DNA from: Betaproteobacteria bacterium
GTDB lineage: Bacteria; Pseudomonadota; Gammaproteobacteria; Burkholderiales; Ga0077523
Assembly (NCBI GenBank): GCA_016713305.1
Contig: JADJPK010000007.1
Span: forward strand, 124,001 to 188,000
DNA length: 64,000 nucleotides
Direction: 5' to 3'
Below are positions 1-10,021 of the stretch, in pieces (the first letter of the stretch is position 1; each line of letters opens with the position of its first letter). Both the position numbers and the translations under genes were made by a program. The notes beneath the pieces were generated by a model that worked only from the letters and a program-made list of their open reading frames with translations, searched no databases and was not told the origin of the DNA.

Positions 1-1
1 A

Positions 2-412
2 TCGCATTCGGACCGGACCGGCGAGCGCCGCTGGCACGCGGCGGGATCGCTGCTCGTGGCGGTCGTCGGCATGGTGGCGCTGGCGCTCATCGGCAAGAAC
101 GCCTTCCCGGCGATCATCGCCCTGACGGTCGTGACGGCCGGCATCCTGTCCTGGGTGGCGACGTTCTGGTCCCTGCCGACGGCGTTCCTGTCCGGGACCG
201 CAGCCGCCGCGGGGATCGCCTGGATCAACTCGGTGGGCAACCTCGGCGGCCATTTCGGCCCGGACCTGATCGGACGCATCCGCACGGCGACGAATTCCAG
301 TGAGGCGGCCTTCCACGCGCTGGCAGCGGTGGGGTTCCTGGGCGTGATCATCATCCTGCTCCTGCCGAAGACTCAGCGCACGCCCGGGGCGATCTCCGCA
401 ACGCCTCACTGA
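2..412 (+). CDS. MFS transporter, C-terminal part (5' end outside window)
   Basis: The reading frame is open from the first bases and ends at TGA 410-412, so only about the last 136 residues are seen. It opens with a cytoplasmic-loop signature (S-D-R-T-G-E-R-R-W-H) typical of the loop between transmembrane helices in major facilitator permeases of the anion:cation symporter (phthalate/glucarate) type. About four hydrophobic helices follow, and the last is followed by a short polar tail (LLPKTQRT...). The substrate cannot be told from this part. It is probably unrelated to the kinase genes downstream, which start after a 300-bp gap. Confidence 0.75.
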   Translation, partial: SHSDRTGERRWHAAGSLLVAVVGMVALALIGKNAFPAIIALTVVTAGILSWVATFWSLPTAFLSGTAAAAGIAWINSVGNLGGHFGPDLIGRIRTATNSSEAAFHALAAVGFLGVIIILLLPKTQRTPGAISATPH

Positions 413-715
413 AGGCAGACGCGCGTTCCGGCCTCGGGCCCCGGGCGCGCGGTGACACCCTGCGAGGCGACCGGTGCCTGCACCGCTCGCCTTCTTTCCT
501 TCCCGGACCGCCGGTTCCAACGGTACGTCCGGGGGGAACGCAATTCACACCTTCGACAAGTGGCAGTCCCGCGGCCGGGGTCGTTCTGCGTATTCGATGA
601 ACGACAACTCCGGCCGTAACTTTTTTCGACAGTGGTCCGCCGCCGATCCTGTCGAGCCGGTAGAATCCGGACAACTGTCATCTAGAAGATCCCTGAACGA
701 CCGGTTGACTATCCT
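413..715. other. intergenic region, no gene seen
   Basis: No convincing coding frame. The only structure noticed is an imperfect inverted repeat, CCGGAC at 503-508 and GTCCGG at 527-532, which could form a weak hairpin after the MFS gene. It has no T-tract, so a terminator is only a possibility. No clear promoter was recognised for the kinase gene that follows. Confidence 0.3.
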
Positions 716-2518
716 GTGCGACGATTTCTGGTCATCGTTCTCGCGTTCCTTCTCGCGTTGCTGCTCGGCTTTCTCGTCTACATGACCCAGACCGCAGATT
801 TCGGTCGCCAGGTACGTGTGAACGAACAGCTCGCCAACCTGCGCAGACTCGACGCCAAGTGGAACGAGTCGATCCTGCGCGCGAGAACGGGCGCCCTGGC
901 CGACGAGGAGATGCAGCGCGTCTCGCGCGACCAGCTCGGTCGTGCGATCAACGGTCTCAGTCAGGAAGCCAGGGCGCTCGAGGACCTCGTTCTGGTGGCC
1001 AATGTGGCAAGACTCCAGACCGTGTACGACGAGAAGCTGATGCTCATGGCCGAATACGGCCGGGCGACCGAGGTCTCGGCGAAGGCACTTTCCAGCGTGT
1101 TGAGTTCGGTGCCTTCGGCCCAGGCTCAGATCCGGGACTTGCGCGCTGCCGATCCCGGGGCGCTGCGCGAGAGGCTGGAGGAAGTCCGCATGCTGCTCGA
1201 CCGCCTTTCTGCGACGAGCATGGAGTTTTCGGCAGTGTCCGGCGAGCGTCTGGCCCAGGAGATCGAGCAGGCGGAATTCAAGCTCCTGGCGGCCGTGGAC
1301 GTGCTTCCCGGGGCGATCCGCGACACTCTGCGCCAGACGGTCACCACGCTGCGGGCGTTGCGCGAGGCGCAGCCCCGCCGGGACCAGGCGTTCGCCAGGC
1401 TGTACTACTTCCCGACCGCCCCGCGCACCGATGCCTTGGGGACTTCGTTCGCCCAGACGTTTCAGGGCGCACTCGAGCAGCGGGAGCTCTATCGCGTCTA
1501 TCTCGTCTTCTACTCCGCGGCCCTGCTGGTACTGTTGGCCTACGTCGGCGCGCAGCTGTTCCGCAGCTATCGCGTCATCAACATCGTCAATCTGCAGTTG
1601 AAGCGGGCCAACGAAACCCTGGAACAGAAGGTGGAACTGCGCACGCGGGAGCTGTCGGACGCGCTCAAGCACCTGAAGGAATCCGAGGCGATGCTGGTGC
1701 AGTCCGAGAAGATGTCATCGCTCGGGCAGATGGTGGCCGGAGTGGCTCACGAGATCAACACGCCGCTCGCCTACGTGAAGTCGAGCCTGGAATCGGTGCA
1801 GGCGCAACTGCCGCAGTTGTCCGCGCTTGCCGTCCAGACCGAGCGGCTGCTGGAGATGCTGCAGTCGGGCAATGCGACCGAGGACGAAGTGACGTCGCAG
1901 TTCACCCAGGTGAGCAACATGGTGCGCGAGATGCGCGAGCAGGAGGCGGTTCCCACGCTCGAACGCCTCACCCAGGACGGTGTGTACGGCATCGGACAGA
2001 TTTCCGATCTCGTGCTGAACCTCAAGGATTTCAGCCGGCTGGACCGCACCAAGGTGACCCAGTTCGATCTGCGCGCGGGAATGGAGAGCACGCTCAAGAT
2101 CGCGCGCAACCTGGTCAAGACCCGGAACGTGGTCAAGCGCTTCGGCGAGATCCCCCTCGTGTCGTGCTCTCCCTCGCAGATCAACCAGGTCTTCCTGAAT
2201 CTCGTCACCAATGCGGCCCAGGCGACGAAGGAAGGCTCGGGAACGATCATCATCACCACACGCCGCGTGGGCGACCGCGAAGTGGCCATCGACGTGGAGG
2301 ATGACGGGCACGGCATACCGCCGGAGGTGCTGCCCAAGATCTTCGATCCGTTCTTCACGACCAAGGACGTAGGCAAGGGAACGGGTCTCGGGCTGTCGAT
2401 CGCCTACAAGATCGTGGAGGAGCACGGCGGCAAGATCACCGTGGAGTCGAAGACCGGGCAGGGAACGCGGTTCACGGTGACACTTCCGATCCAGTCCGCC
2501 ATGGCGCGCGCGGCATGA
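716..2518 (+). CDS. membrane sensor histidine kinase with all-helical periplasmic domain
   Basis: A 600-residue two-component sensor kinase. A hydrophobic segment at residues 4-22 and another at about 262-283 bracket an all-helical, Leu/Glu-rich periplasmic domain of about 240 residues that resembles the DAHL type. A coiled coil (about 295-330) leads to the dimerisation domain with phospho-acceptor His345 in the context G-V-A-H-E-I-N-T-P. The ATPase domain has the N-box around 490-503, the G1 box D-D-G-H-G-I at 529-534 and G2 G-T-G-L-G-L at 555-560. The chosen GTG start is the first that includes the N-terminal membrane helix. Its last four bases overlap the start of the next gene, so it is translationally coupled to the Ser/Thr kinase-receiver protein, a likely phosphotransfer partner. 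The stimulus is unknown. Confidence 0.9.
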   Translation: MRRFLVIVLAFLLALLLGFLVYMTQTADFGRQVRVNEQLANLRRLDAKWNESILRARTGALADEEMQRVSRDQLGRAINGLSQEARALEDLVLVANVARLQTVYDEKLMLMAEYGRATEVSAKALSSVLSSVPSAQAQIRDLRAADPGALRERLEEVRMLLDRLSATSMEFSAVSGERLAQEIEQAEFKLLAAVDVLPGAIRDTLRQTVTTLRALREAQPRRDQAFARLYYFPTAPRTDALGTSFAQTFQGALEQRELYRVYLVFYSAALLVLLAYVGAQLFRSYRVINIVNLQLKRANETLEQKVELRTRELSDALKHLKESEAMLVQSEKMSSLGQMVAGVAHEINTPLAYVKSSLESVQAQLPQLSALAVQTERLLEMLQSGNATEDEVTSQFTQVSNMVREMREQEAVPTLERLTQDGVYGIGQISDLVLNLKDFSRLDRTKVTQFDLRAGMESTLKIARNLVKTRNVVKRFGEIPLVSCSPSQINQVFLNLVTNAAQATKEGSGTIIITTRRVGDREVAIDVEDDGHGIPPEVLPKIFDPFFTTKDVGKGTGLGLSIAYKIVEEHGGKITVESKTGQGTRFTVTLPIQSAMARAA

Positions 2519-4449
2519 TCCGGCTGCCCGAACGCATCGGGAAGTACGAAGTCCGCGGCCAACTCGGTGCCGGCGCGACCGCGATCGTCTATCAGGCCTA
2601 CGACCCGGTCATCGAGCGCACGCTTGCCATCAAGGTGGTGGACAAGGCACGGCTGGATCCGTACGAGTCGAAGGCGATCCTCGCGCGTTTCCGCGTGGAA
2701 GCCCGGGCGGCAGGACGCCTGCAGCACCCCAACATCGTCGCGGTGTACGACTTCGGCGAGGAAGACGAGCTGGTCTACCTGGTGATGGAGTGCGTCTTCG
2801 GCCGGCCGCTCACCGCCTATCTGCAAGGGGAGGACTTCAGCGGCGAGCCCGAGAAGTGCTGCGACATCATGTTGCAGGTGCTGGAAGCGCTGGCCTATTC
2901 GCACGCGCAGGGGGTGATCCACCGCGACATCAAGCCGTCGAACATCATGGTGAGCCGCGATGGCGTCATCAAGATCACCGACTTCGGCGTGGCGAGGCTG
3001 GAATCGTCCAACCTCACCCAGACAGGCGATCTCATCGGGACGCCGTCCTACATGGCGCCGGAACAGTTCGCCGGCGAGATCGCCGACCCGCGTACCGATC
3101 TGTACGCGGTGGCGGTCATCCTGTACGAACTGCTCACACGCAAGCGCCCTTTCGACGGTCCCAACAGCGCCGTCATCATGCATCGCGTGTTCACCGAGAT
3201 GCCGGTGCCGCCATCGTCGCGCAACGATCAGCTCACGGGCGTGCTCGATGCGGTGGTGTTGAAAGGGCTGTCGAAGGACTCAGCCGACCGGTACCAGTCG
3301 GCGCGGGAGTTCGCGCATGTGCTGCGCGACGTGATGCAGCAGCCGCTGCTGGTGGGCAAGCCGGGTCCGTCGTCGACCGGACCCAGGATCGCGCCGAACC
3401 TTCTGAAAGCGGTGCGGGCCAATTTCAGGCCGGCCGCCGAAGGCGACCTGGGCACGACCATTCCAGGTTCCGTTCCCGGGCCCAGCCCCGCATCGCTGCC
3501 CATGGTTTCGTCCGCGACGGTGCCGCCGCCCGGCGGCGCTCGCCCGAACGTCCTGTTCGTGGACGACGAGATGCGCATTCTCACTGCGCTGCATGCGCTG
3601 TTCCGGCAGCAGTACCGTGTCTACACCGCCGACGATCCAGTACAGGCGCTCGAGATGGTCAAGCGCATCCCCGTACAGGTGGTGGTTTCGGACCAACGCA
3701 TGCCCGGCATGGTGGGCGTGGAACTGCTGCGGCAGATCCGGGAGATCTCGCCCAAGAGCGTGCGGATTCTTCTCACCGGATACTCGGACCTGGCGTCGAT
3801 CGTGGGTTCCATCAACGAAGGCGAGGTCTGGCGGTTCATCAACAAGCCGTGGGATGCCAAGGAGTTGCAGCGGGTGATTGCCGAGGCGGTCGACATCGCC
3901 ACGACGCTGCCCGACATCCCGGCGTGGCGGATGCCCGCCGAGGCGCGCTTCGACGAGTCGATCCTCTGCCTGGATCCTCGGGACGAGATCACGCCGCATG
4001 CGGTACGCGACTTCGGCGATCGTCACTGGGTAGGACAGGCTCGCAACATGGACGAAGCGCTGCGCCTGCTTCAGGAGCGCGAAGTGGCAGTGTTGATCGC
4101 GGACCTCGACGCCGATCCCGCGGCGGTGAAGGCGCTGTTGCACGCGCTGAAGGTCGCTTACCCGCAGATTCTCACCGTGGCGCTGACATCGGCGGGGGAT
4201 GCGCTCATCCTCATCGAACTCATCAACGAGGTCCAGGTCTACCGGTTCCTCGGCAGGCCGCTCAATCCGGTGCTGCTCAAGGAGCACGTGATCGCGGCCC
4301 TCAACCGTTACCACACCTACAAGACCAGTCCCGGCCTCTTGCGGACGCAGAAGGTCGAACCCGAGAAGAAGGCGGACAGTCCGGTCGCCAAGTCGTTGTT
4401 CCAGCGGCTCCGGGATCTTCGCGGCCGCCTGCCCTTCGCAAGCTCCTGA
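2515..4449 (+). CDS. Ser/Thr protein kinase fused to two receiver domains
   Basis: A 644-residue fusion. Residues 10-275 are a Hanks-type kinase: glycine loop L-G-A-G-A-T-A-I-V (17-25), catalytic Lys40, H-R-D-I-K-P-S-N (136-143) with Asp138, D-F-G (156-158) and an activation segment ending A-P-E-Q-F. A Pro-rich linker (about 300-342) leads to a receiver domain (345-460) with the acidic pair Asp350/Asp351, phospho-acceptor Asp393 in S-D-Q-R-M-P-G-M, Thr421 and Lys444. A second, weaker receiver-like domain covers about 482-600. No transmembrane segment or DNA-binding domain is seen. The start codon overlaps the histidine kinase stop (ATGA), so His-Asp and Ser/Thr phosphorylation are probably linked here. 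Targets are unknown. Confidence 0.9.
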   Translation: MIRLPERIGKYEVRGQLGAGATAIVYQAYDPVIERTLAIKVVDKARLDPYESKAILARFRVEARAAGRLQHPNIVAVYDFGEEDELVYLVMECVFGRPLTAYLQGEDFSGEPEKCCDIMLQVLEALAYSHAQGVIHRDIKPSNIMVSRDGVIKITDFGVARLESSNLTQTGDLIGTPSYMAPEQFAGEIADPRTDLYAVAVILYELLTRKRPFDGPNSAVIMHRVFTEMPVPPSSRNDQLTGVLDAVVLKGLSKDSADRYQSAREFAHVLRDVMQQPLLVGKPGPSSTGPRIAPNLLKAVRANFRPAAEGDLGTTIPGSVPGPSPASLPMVSSATVPPPGGARPNVLFVDDEMRILTALHALFRQQYRVYTADDPVQALEMVKRIPVQVVVSDQRMPGMVGVELLRQIREISPKSVRILLTGYSDLASIVGSINEGEVWRFINKPWDAKELQRVIAEAVDIATTLPDIPAWRMPAEARFDESILCLDPRDEITPHAVRDFGDRHWVGQARNMDEALRLLQEREVAVLIADLDADPAAVKALLHALKVAYPQILTVALTSAGDALILIELINEVQVYRFLGRPLNPVLLKEHVIAALNRYHTYKTSPGLLRTQKVEPEKKADSPVAKSLFQRLRDLRGRLPFASS

Positions 4450-4532
4450 CCTCGCGGACAATGCGATGGGCGCCGGCCGTCTGCTGCACCGGCTCGCTCC
4501 CTCCTGCAGCGGGCAGAGCGATCGGCAGGCGA

Positions 4533-4546
4533 TTGACTCAGATCAA
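4533..4546 (+). promoter_or_regulatory. FNR box upstream of ccoI
   Basis: TTGAC-TCAG-ATCAA matches the FNR consensus TTGAT-N4-ATCAA in nine of ten half-site positions. A TAGTCT hexamer at 4568-4573 sits where the -10 element of a class II FNR-activated promoter would be if the box is centred at -41.5 (start near 4581). Activation of ccoI under low oxygen by the FNR encoded at 19.9-20.7 kb is inferred. Confidence 0.75.
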
Positions 4547-4663
4547 CGGCGGGGTGCGCGGCGTCGCTAGTCTCGGGCTTTCCCTGAACGATTCGGTGCC
4601 GGGAGTCGCCGGGCGGCAACAGATCGTTCCGCCGGACATCCCGACGCCTGACCACCGGAGTAC

Positions 4664-7191
4664 ATGATGTCCCAGGTCAATTCGGGGCCTGCCGGCAAAG
4701 CCGCGACGGAGCGGTCCCTGCCGGCGCGCGGCCCGATGCCCTGTTACCACTGCGGACTGCCCGTTCTCGAGCCGGGCCGCTTCGTGGCGGTGGTCGAGGG
4801 CCAGCCGCGAGAACTGTGCTGCGCAGGCTGTCAGGCCGTCACGGAATCCATTCTGGGGGCCGGCCTGGAGGCGTTCTATCGCAACCGGGCCGCGTTGTCC
4901 GGGCCTGCCGGTGCGGAGGTCGTCCCGCTCAAGGAACTCGAGATCTACGACCGGCCCGAGATCCAGGCGAGCTTCGTCGAACCGGGGCCCGATGGCAGCG
5001 CCGAGGCGACCCTCATCGTGGAAGGGATTACCTGTGCTGCCTGCGTGTGGCTCAACGAGCAGCACTTGCAGCGGCTGCCGGGCGTCTTGCGCGCCGACGT
5101 GAACTACACCACACGCCGTGCCCGGCTGCGCTGGGATCCGGCGCGTGTAAGGCTGTCGGCGATTCTCCAGGCGATCCAGGACATCGGCTACCGGGCGGCA
5201 CCCCACGACAGCGCCGCGGCCGAACGGCTCGAAAAGGCCGAAGCGCGCAAGGCGCTCTGGCGACTGTTCGTGGCCGCCTTCGGCATGATGCAGGTGATGA
5301 TGTACGCCTATCCCGCCTACATCGCCACGGACGGGGACATGACTGCCGACATCGCCGCCCTGTTACGGTGGGCGAGCCTCGTATTGACGGTCCCGGTCGT
5401 CACCTATTCGGCCGCGCCCTTCTTTCGCGGAACGATCCGCGATCTCCGGCTGGGGCGGCTTGGCATGGACGTGCCCGTCTCCCTCGGCATCGTCGCAGCC
5501 TTTGCCGGAAGCTGCTGGGCGACGTGGCGTGGAGAAGGGGAGGTCTATTTCGATTCCGTCTCCATGTTCATCTTCTTTCTCCTGGCCGGACGCTGGCTCG
5601 AGAATGCCGCTCGCGGGAAGGCCGGCGAGGCACTGCGCCATCTCATGCGGGCCATGCCTGCGCGCGCGGAGCGCATGCCCGGCTATCCGGACCGGCGCGA
5701 CACGGAAACGATTCCCGCCCAGGGGCTCCTGGCTGGCGACCATGTGCTGGTGCGTCCGGGGGATGCTTTTCCTGCGGATGGCGTCCTGGTCGAAGGAGAG
5801 ACACGGGTCGACGAATCGCTGCTGACGGGAGAGAGCGTGCCCGCGTCGCGCCGTCCGGGCGCGGGCGTGGTCGGCGGCACGACCAACGTCACCAATCCCG
5901 TGGTGCTGAGAGTCGAGCGGACGGGATCGGCCACCCGCCTGAATGCCATCGTGCGGCTGGTCGAAACGGCGCACCGCGAGCGGCCGCGTTTCGTCCAGGT
6001 GACCGACCGTTACGCCGGGTGGTTCGTGGCCGCGGTGCTGGCCATTGCCGCTCTCAGCGCAACGCTCTGGTGGACCATCGATCCCTCGCGCTCACTCGCC
6101 GTTGCCGTTGCCATTCTCGTCGTGACTTGCCCCTGCGCCCTTTCTCTTGCGACCCCGGCCGCCCTGACCGTGGCCATCGGCGCGATGGCCCGCATGGGTC
6201 TGGTCGTAACGCGCAGCCGCGCGATCGAAACCGCCGCCGGAGTGACGCACGTGGTGCTCGACAAGACCGGGACGCTGACGGAGGGCGTCTTCACCGTGGT
6301 CGGCGTTCGCATATTCAATGGGATCGACGAACAGCGCGCCAGAACCATGGCCGCGGTCTTGAGCCAGGGTTCCGACCATCCGGTCGCCAGGGCGCTCAGG
6401 ACTGCCGGCGTATCGGAGACGACGACAGCTGTCGCCGACCTCGTGCACGTGGCGGGCGCCGGACTGGAAGGCCGGATCGAAGGCCGGCGTCATCGCCTGG
6501 GCAACCGTCAGTTTGTGGAAGCGCTGATGGGACGGCCAGTACAAGCGACGCAGGGCGGCTCGGTCTTCACGGAGGTGTGGCTCGCGAACGAAAGGGAGGT
6601 GGTGGCGAGATTCGATCTGGGCGACCGGCTCCGGCCCGGCGCCGTGGAGGCCGTGCACGCGTTCCGCGACATGGGCTGGACCGTCGTCCTCGCGAGCGGC
6701 GACCGCGCCGAGGCTGTCGCGGACGTCGCCCGCAGGTGCAGTATCGAAACTGGCACGCAGGTTGTACTCCTGAACGCAAGCATGAACTGGTCGCCGGACT
6801 CCAGGCTGGGGGCGCCGTCGTCTGCATGGTCGGCGACGGGGTCAACGATGCGCCTGTCCTGGCCCAGGCGGACGTGTCCGTGGCCATGGGCAGTGGCGCC
6901 ATCCTGGCCCAGCAGGCCGCCGATCTGGTCCTCACCGGCGGGCGGATCGAGGCGATCGCGACGGGATTCCGGCATGCGGCGCGGACCATGACCATCGTTC
7001 GCCAGAATCTCTTCTGGGCGTTCGCCTACAACGTCGTCGCGGTACCGCTCGCCGCCTTCGGCTGGGTGACGCCCTGGGCGGCCGGGCTCGGCATGGCGGC
7101 AAGTTCGGTACTGGTCGTGGTGAATGCGCTGCGGTTGCGCAGACCTTCAGAGACTGCAGGAGCTTCTGCGGCCGTCGTGCCGCAGGCTTGA
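4664..7191 (+). CDS. ccoI: CcoI/FixI copper-transporting P1B-type ATPase for cbb3 oxidase (one frameshift)
   Basis: Cu-ATPase that supplies copper during cbb3 oxidase assembly. The N-terminus has a Cys-rich zinc-ribbon-like part (C-Y-H-C and C-C-A-G-C) and a heavy-metal-associated domain with the C-A-A-C metal site. Then come eight predicted membrane helices, the phosphatase motif around T-G-E-S, the ion-binding C-P-C motif, and the phosphorylation motif D-K-T-G-T-L-T. The hinge motif G-D-G-V-N-D-A-P lies in a different frame: the frame changes at about 6749-6751, where one extra C (giving an Ile-Glu-Thr-Trp-His reading) would restore a normal protein of about 840 residues. Start ATG 4664 (or the next codon) lies 118 bp after an FNR box. 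ccoS follows immediately, as in other ccoGHIS clusters. Confidence 0.9.
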
Positions 7192-7214
7192 TCCATTCGA
7201 TCCGGGCCCGACTC

Positions 7215-7424
7215 ATGGACATCCTCTATCTTCTGGTGCCCCTCTCGATCGTTCTCGTGTTCGTCATCGGCGCGTTGTTCTGGTGGTCCCTGCGAAGCGG
7301 ACAGTTCGACGACATGGAAGGACCGGCTCACCGCATTCTCATGGACGACGATACGCCGGCAGCGGAAGCGCGACCGGAGGAATCCGAGGCGGACCGGGAA
7401 GGCAACGACAGAAAATCTCGCTAA
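7215..7424 (+). CDS. ccoS: CcoS, cbb3-type cytochrome oxidase assembly protein
   Basis: A 69-residue protein with a single N-terminal membrane helix (I-L-Y-L-L-V-P-L-S-I...) followed by the CcoS family signature F-W-W-S-L-R-S-G-Q-F-D-D-M-E-G-P-A and an acidic tail. CcoS is needed for cofactor insertion into cbb3 oxidase. ATG 7215 was chosen because it starts at the family's conserved M-D-I-L-Y-L sequence; an upstream ATG at 7188 would add nine residues that overlap the ccoI end. It is probably co-transcribed with ccoI from the FNR-dependent promoter. Confidence 0.9.
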   Translation: MDILYLLVPLSIVLVFVIGALFWWSLRSGQFDDMEGPAHRILMDDDTPAAEARPEESEADREGNDRKSR

Positions 7425-7767
7425 AGCCGTCAGCGGCATCGCCGATAAGGCCCTTCGAATCGGTCGGGAATTTCTTCCAGCGCCGATCGCGTTTGCCGGA
7501 CTCCCTGAAAACGGGAGCGCAGTACGGACTTGCCGTCGACATGTCTCGCGGGACATGCCACGCGCGCCAGAGCCCTGGGCCGCTTCTTTTCTCGGCTACC
7601 GGGCCAGTTCCCTGCCGAAAAGGCGGGATCGCGACCGGGTTCTTCGGGGAGCTTGATCTGCGTCAAGCAGCGCTTTGAGTGCGCCGCAATAATGTGCGAC
7701 AGATCGCCGCAGAAGGGCGCGGTGGTCGCACACCACTTTTCGGAGTGTTCTGGGATAGGGAGCGGAC
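7425..7767. other. intergenic region with ccoN promoter
   Basis: No gene seen. The region holds an FNR box (7653-7666) and a -10-like AATAAT (7688-7693), so it is the promoter region for ccoNOQP. The first 200 bp after ccoS show nothing recognisable. Confidence 0.5.
7653..7666 (+). promoter_or_regulatory. FNR box upstream of ccoNOQP
   Basis: TTGAT-CTGC-GTCAA, nine of ten half-site positions matching FNR consensus. AATAAT at 7688-7693 is spaced as the -10 of a class II FNR promoter, giving a predicted start near 7701, about 67 bp before the ccoN ATG. Low-oxygen induction of the oxidase operon is the usual role of such sites. Confidence 0.8.
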
Positions 7768-9190
7768 ATGCAACAACAGACGACCTACAACTACAAGGTG
7801 GTCCGACAGTTCGCCATCATGACGCTGGTTTGGGGCATCGTATGGATGCTCGTGGGCGTGGTGATCGCGGCGCAACTGTTGTGGCCGGATTTGACGCGGG
7901 ATCCCCTGGCTTTCGTACGGCCGGCTGCGACCTCTGCACACGAACGCGGTGATCTTCGCGTTCGGCGGCAGCGCGCTGTTCGCGACATCGTATTACGCGG
8001 TCCAGCGGACCTGTCATACGCGGCTGTTCGCCGGACCGCTGGCAGGGTTCACGTTCTGGGGCTGGCAACTCATCATCGTGCTCGCCGCGCTGTCGCTGCC
8101 GATGGGCATCACCACCGGCAAGGAATACGCCGAGCTCGAGTGGCCCATCGACCTGCTGATCGCCGTCGTCTGGGTCAGCTACGCGATCGTGTTCTTCGGC
8201 ACGCTCGCCACGCGCAAGGTCAAGCACATCTACGTGGCCAACTGGTTCTTCGGCGGCTTCATTCTCACGGTGGCGTTGCTGCACATCGTGAACAGCGCCG
8301 AGATCCCGGTGTCGATGTTCAAGTCGTACTCGGCCTACGCCGGTGTGCAGGACGCAATGGTGCAGTGGTGGTACGGCCACAATGCCGTGGGTTTCTTCCT
8401 GACCGCCGGATTCCTTGGGATGATGTACTACTTCGTTCCCAAGCAGGCCGGCCGTCCGGTGTATTCGTACCGTCTCTCGGTCGTGCACTTCTGGGCGCTG
8501 ATCTTCACCTACATGTGGGCAGGTCCCCACCACCTGCACTACACCGCGCTGCCGGACTGGGCGCAGTCGATTGGCATGGTGTTCTCGCTCATCCTGCTCG
8601 CGCCGTCCTGGGGCGGAATGATCAACGGCATCATGACCCTCTCGGGCGCATGGCACAAACTGCGCACGGATCCGATCCTGAAGTTCCTCATCACGTCCCT
8701 GTCCTTCTACGGCATGTCGACGTTCGAAGGTCCGATGATGTCCATCAAGACCGTGAACTCGCTCTCGCACTATACGGACTGGACGGTGGGCCACGTGCAC
8801 TCGGGTGCTCTGGGCTGGGTCGCGATGATCTCCATCGGCAGCCTCTATTACATCATCCCCAGGCTCTTCGGCCGGGTCGAGATGTACAGCGTGCGGCTCA
8901 TCACCCTTCACTTCTGGGTGGCCACCATCGGCGTCGTGCTGTACATCGCCGCCATGTGGATCGCCGGGGTGATGCAGGGACTGATGTGGCGTTCGGTCAA
9001 CCCTGACGGCACGCTGACCTACACGTTCGTCGAGAGCGTCAAGTCCACCTACCCGTTCTACGCCATCCGTCTTCTCGGCGGGGTGATGTACCTGAGCGGC
9101 ATGCTGATCATGGCCTACAACGTCTGGAAGACCGTGGCAGGTGCCAAGGCCGTGGATGCGCCGATCCTGGCAGCGGCACCGGCGCACTGA
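7768..9190 (+). CDS. ccoN: CcoN, cbb3-type cytochrome c oxidase catalytic subunit I (one frameshift)
   Basis: The haem b / haem b3-CuB subunit that reduces O2 and pumps protons at low oxygen tension. The N-terminus M-Q-Q-Q-T-T-Y-N-Y-K-V-V-R-Q-F is characteristic, and the rest shows about 12 hydrophobic helices with the conserved W-G-H/H-H-L-H-Y-T metal-ligand regions. The frame changes at 7898-7901: adding one G to the GGG run gives the expected Asp-Ala-Gly-Ile-Pro-Trp-Leu-Ser-Tyr-Gly-Arg and a normal length of about 474 residues. It heads ccoNOQP with 15, 3 and 12 bp gaps. A sequencing slip is likelier than a real mutation because the other subunits are intact. Confidence 0.93.
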
Positions 9191-9205
9191 GCACAGGAGA
9201 GACAA

Positions 9206-9820
9206 ATGAGCTTTTCACACGAAACCATCGAGAAGAACATCACCTGGCTCATCGTGCTGGTGGTGCTCACGGTCAGCGTGGGCGGCCTGGTCGAGATCGT
9301 GCCGCTGTTCTTCCAGAAATCCACGACCGAAGCCGTCAAGGGAGTGGAGCCGTACTCGCCTCTGCGCCTGACAGGGCGTGACGTCTACATCCGCGAAGGT
9401 TGCTACAACTGCCATTCGCAGATGGTGCGTCCGTTCCGCGCGGAGACGGAACGCTACGGTCATTACTCGGTTGCCGGCGAGTACGTCTACGACCATCCGT
9501 TCCAGTGGGGCAGCAAGCGCACCGGTCCGGATCTGCACAGGGTGGGCGGGCGTTACAGCGACGATTGGCACAGGCTTCATCTGAACAATCCGCGCGACGT
9601 GGTTCCCGAGTCCAACATGCCGGCGTATCCGTGGCTCGCTTCCGCGCCAGCCGATGCTTCCACGATCGAGGCGAAGATGAAGGCGCTGCGGATGGTTGGC
9701 GTGCCGTACACCGACGAGCAGATCGGCAAGGCTCGCGAGGAGCTTGCCGGGAAGACCGAGCAGGATGCGCTGGTCGCGTACCTGCAGGGTCTGGGTACCG
9801 CTCTCAAGAACGTGAGGTGA
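9206..9820 (+). CDS. ccoO: CcoO, mono-haem cytochrome c subunit II of cbb3 oxidase
   Basis: A 204-residue membrane-anchored c-type cytochrome that carries electrons towards CcoN. A single N-terminal membrane helix at about residues 13-34 is followed by a haem c attachment site C-Y-N-C-H (66-70), the next conserved stretch S-Q-M-V-R-P-F, and a likely axial Met in the E-S-N-M-P-A-Y-P-W motif. Length and motifs match full-length CcoO. A ribosome-binding sequence (AGGAGAG) lies just before ATG 9206. Confidence 0.96.
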   Translation: MSFSHETIEKNITWLIVLVVLTVSVGGLVEIVPLFFQKSTTEAVKGVEPYSPLRLTGRDVYIREGCYNCHSQMVRPFRAETERYGHYSVAGEYVYDHPFQWGSKRTGPDLHRVGGRYSDDWHRLHLNNPRDVVPESNMPAYPWLASAPADASTIEAKMKALRMVGVPYTDEQIGKAREELAGKTEQDALVAYLQGLGTALKNVR

Positions 9821-9823
9821 TAC

Positions 9824-10009
9824 ATGGACATCTCCGTGGCAGACGTTCGTTCCTGGATGACCGTGGTTCAATTCGTGGTCTTCCTGGGCATCGTGTGGTG
9901 GGCGTTCGGCGCGGCCCGGAAGGGACGCTTCGAAGAGGCGGCGAAGCTCGCCCTGGAGGACGACGATCCTGTCGTCCAGACGGGCACGCGGCGCGGCGGA
10001 CAGAAATAA
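9824..10009 (+). CDS. ccoQ: CcoQ, small membrane subunit of cbb3 oxidase
   Basis: A 61-residue protein with one membrane helix (residues 12-30) followed by F-G-A-A-R-K-G-R-F-E-E-A, a typical CcoQ layout. CcoQ stabilises the CcoNO-CcoP interaction and protects the complex under oxygen. It lies 3 bp after ccoO and 12 bp before ccoP, so it is recognised by both sequence and position. Confidence 0.9.
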   Translation: MDISVADVRSWMTVVQFVVFLGIVWWAFGAARKGRFEEAAKLALEDDDPVVQTGTRRGGQK

Positions 10010-10021
10010 GAGGGAAGAGTC

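Noticed and set aside
545..1672. Long minus-strand open frames opposite the kinase and other genes
   Set aside because: They are antisense to strongly conserved genes, and such open frames are common at this GC content.
4664..7191. ccoI and other frame-broken genes as true pseudogenes
   Set aside because: Breaks are single-base, mostly in homopolymers, and hit essential genes too, so error is likelier.
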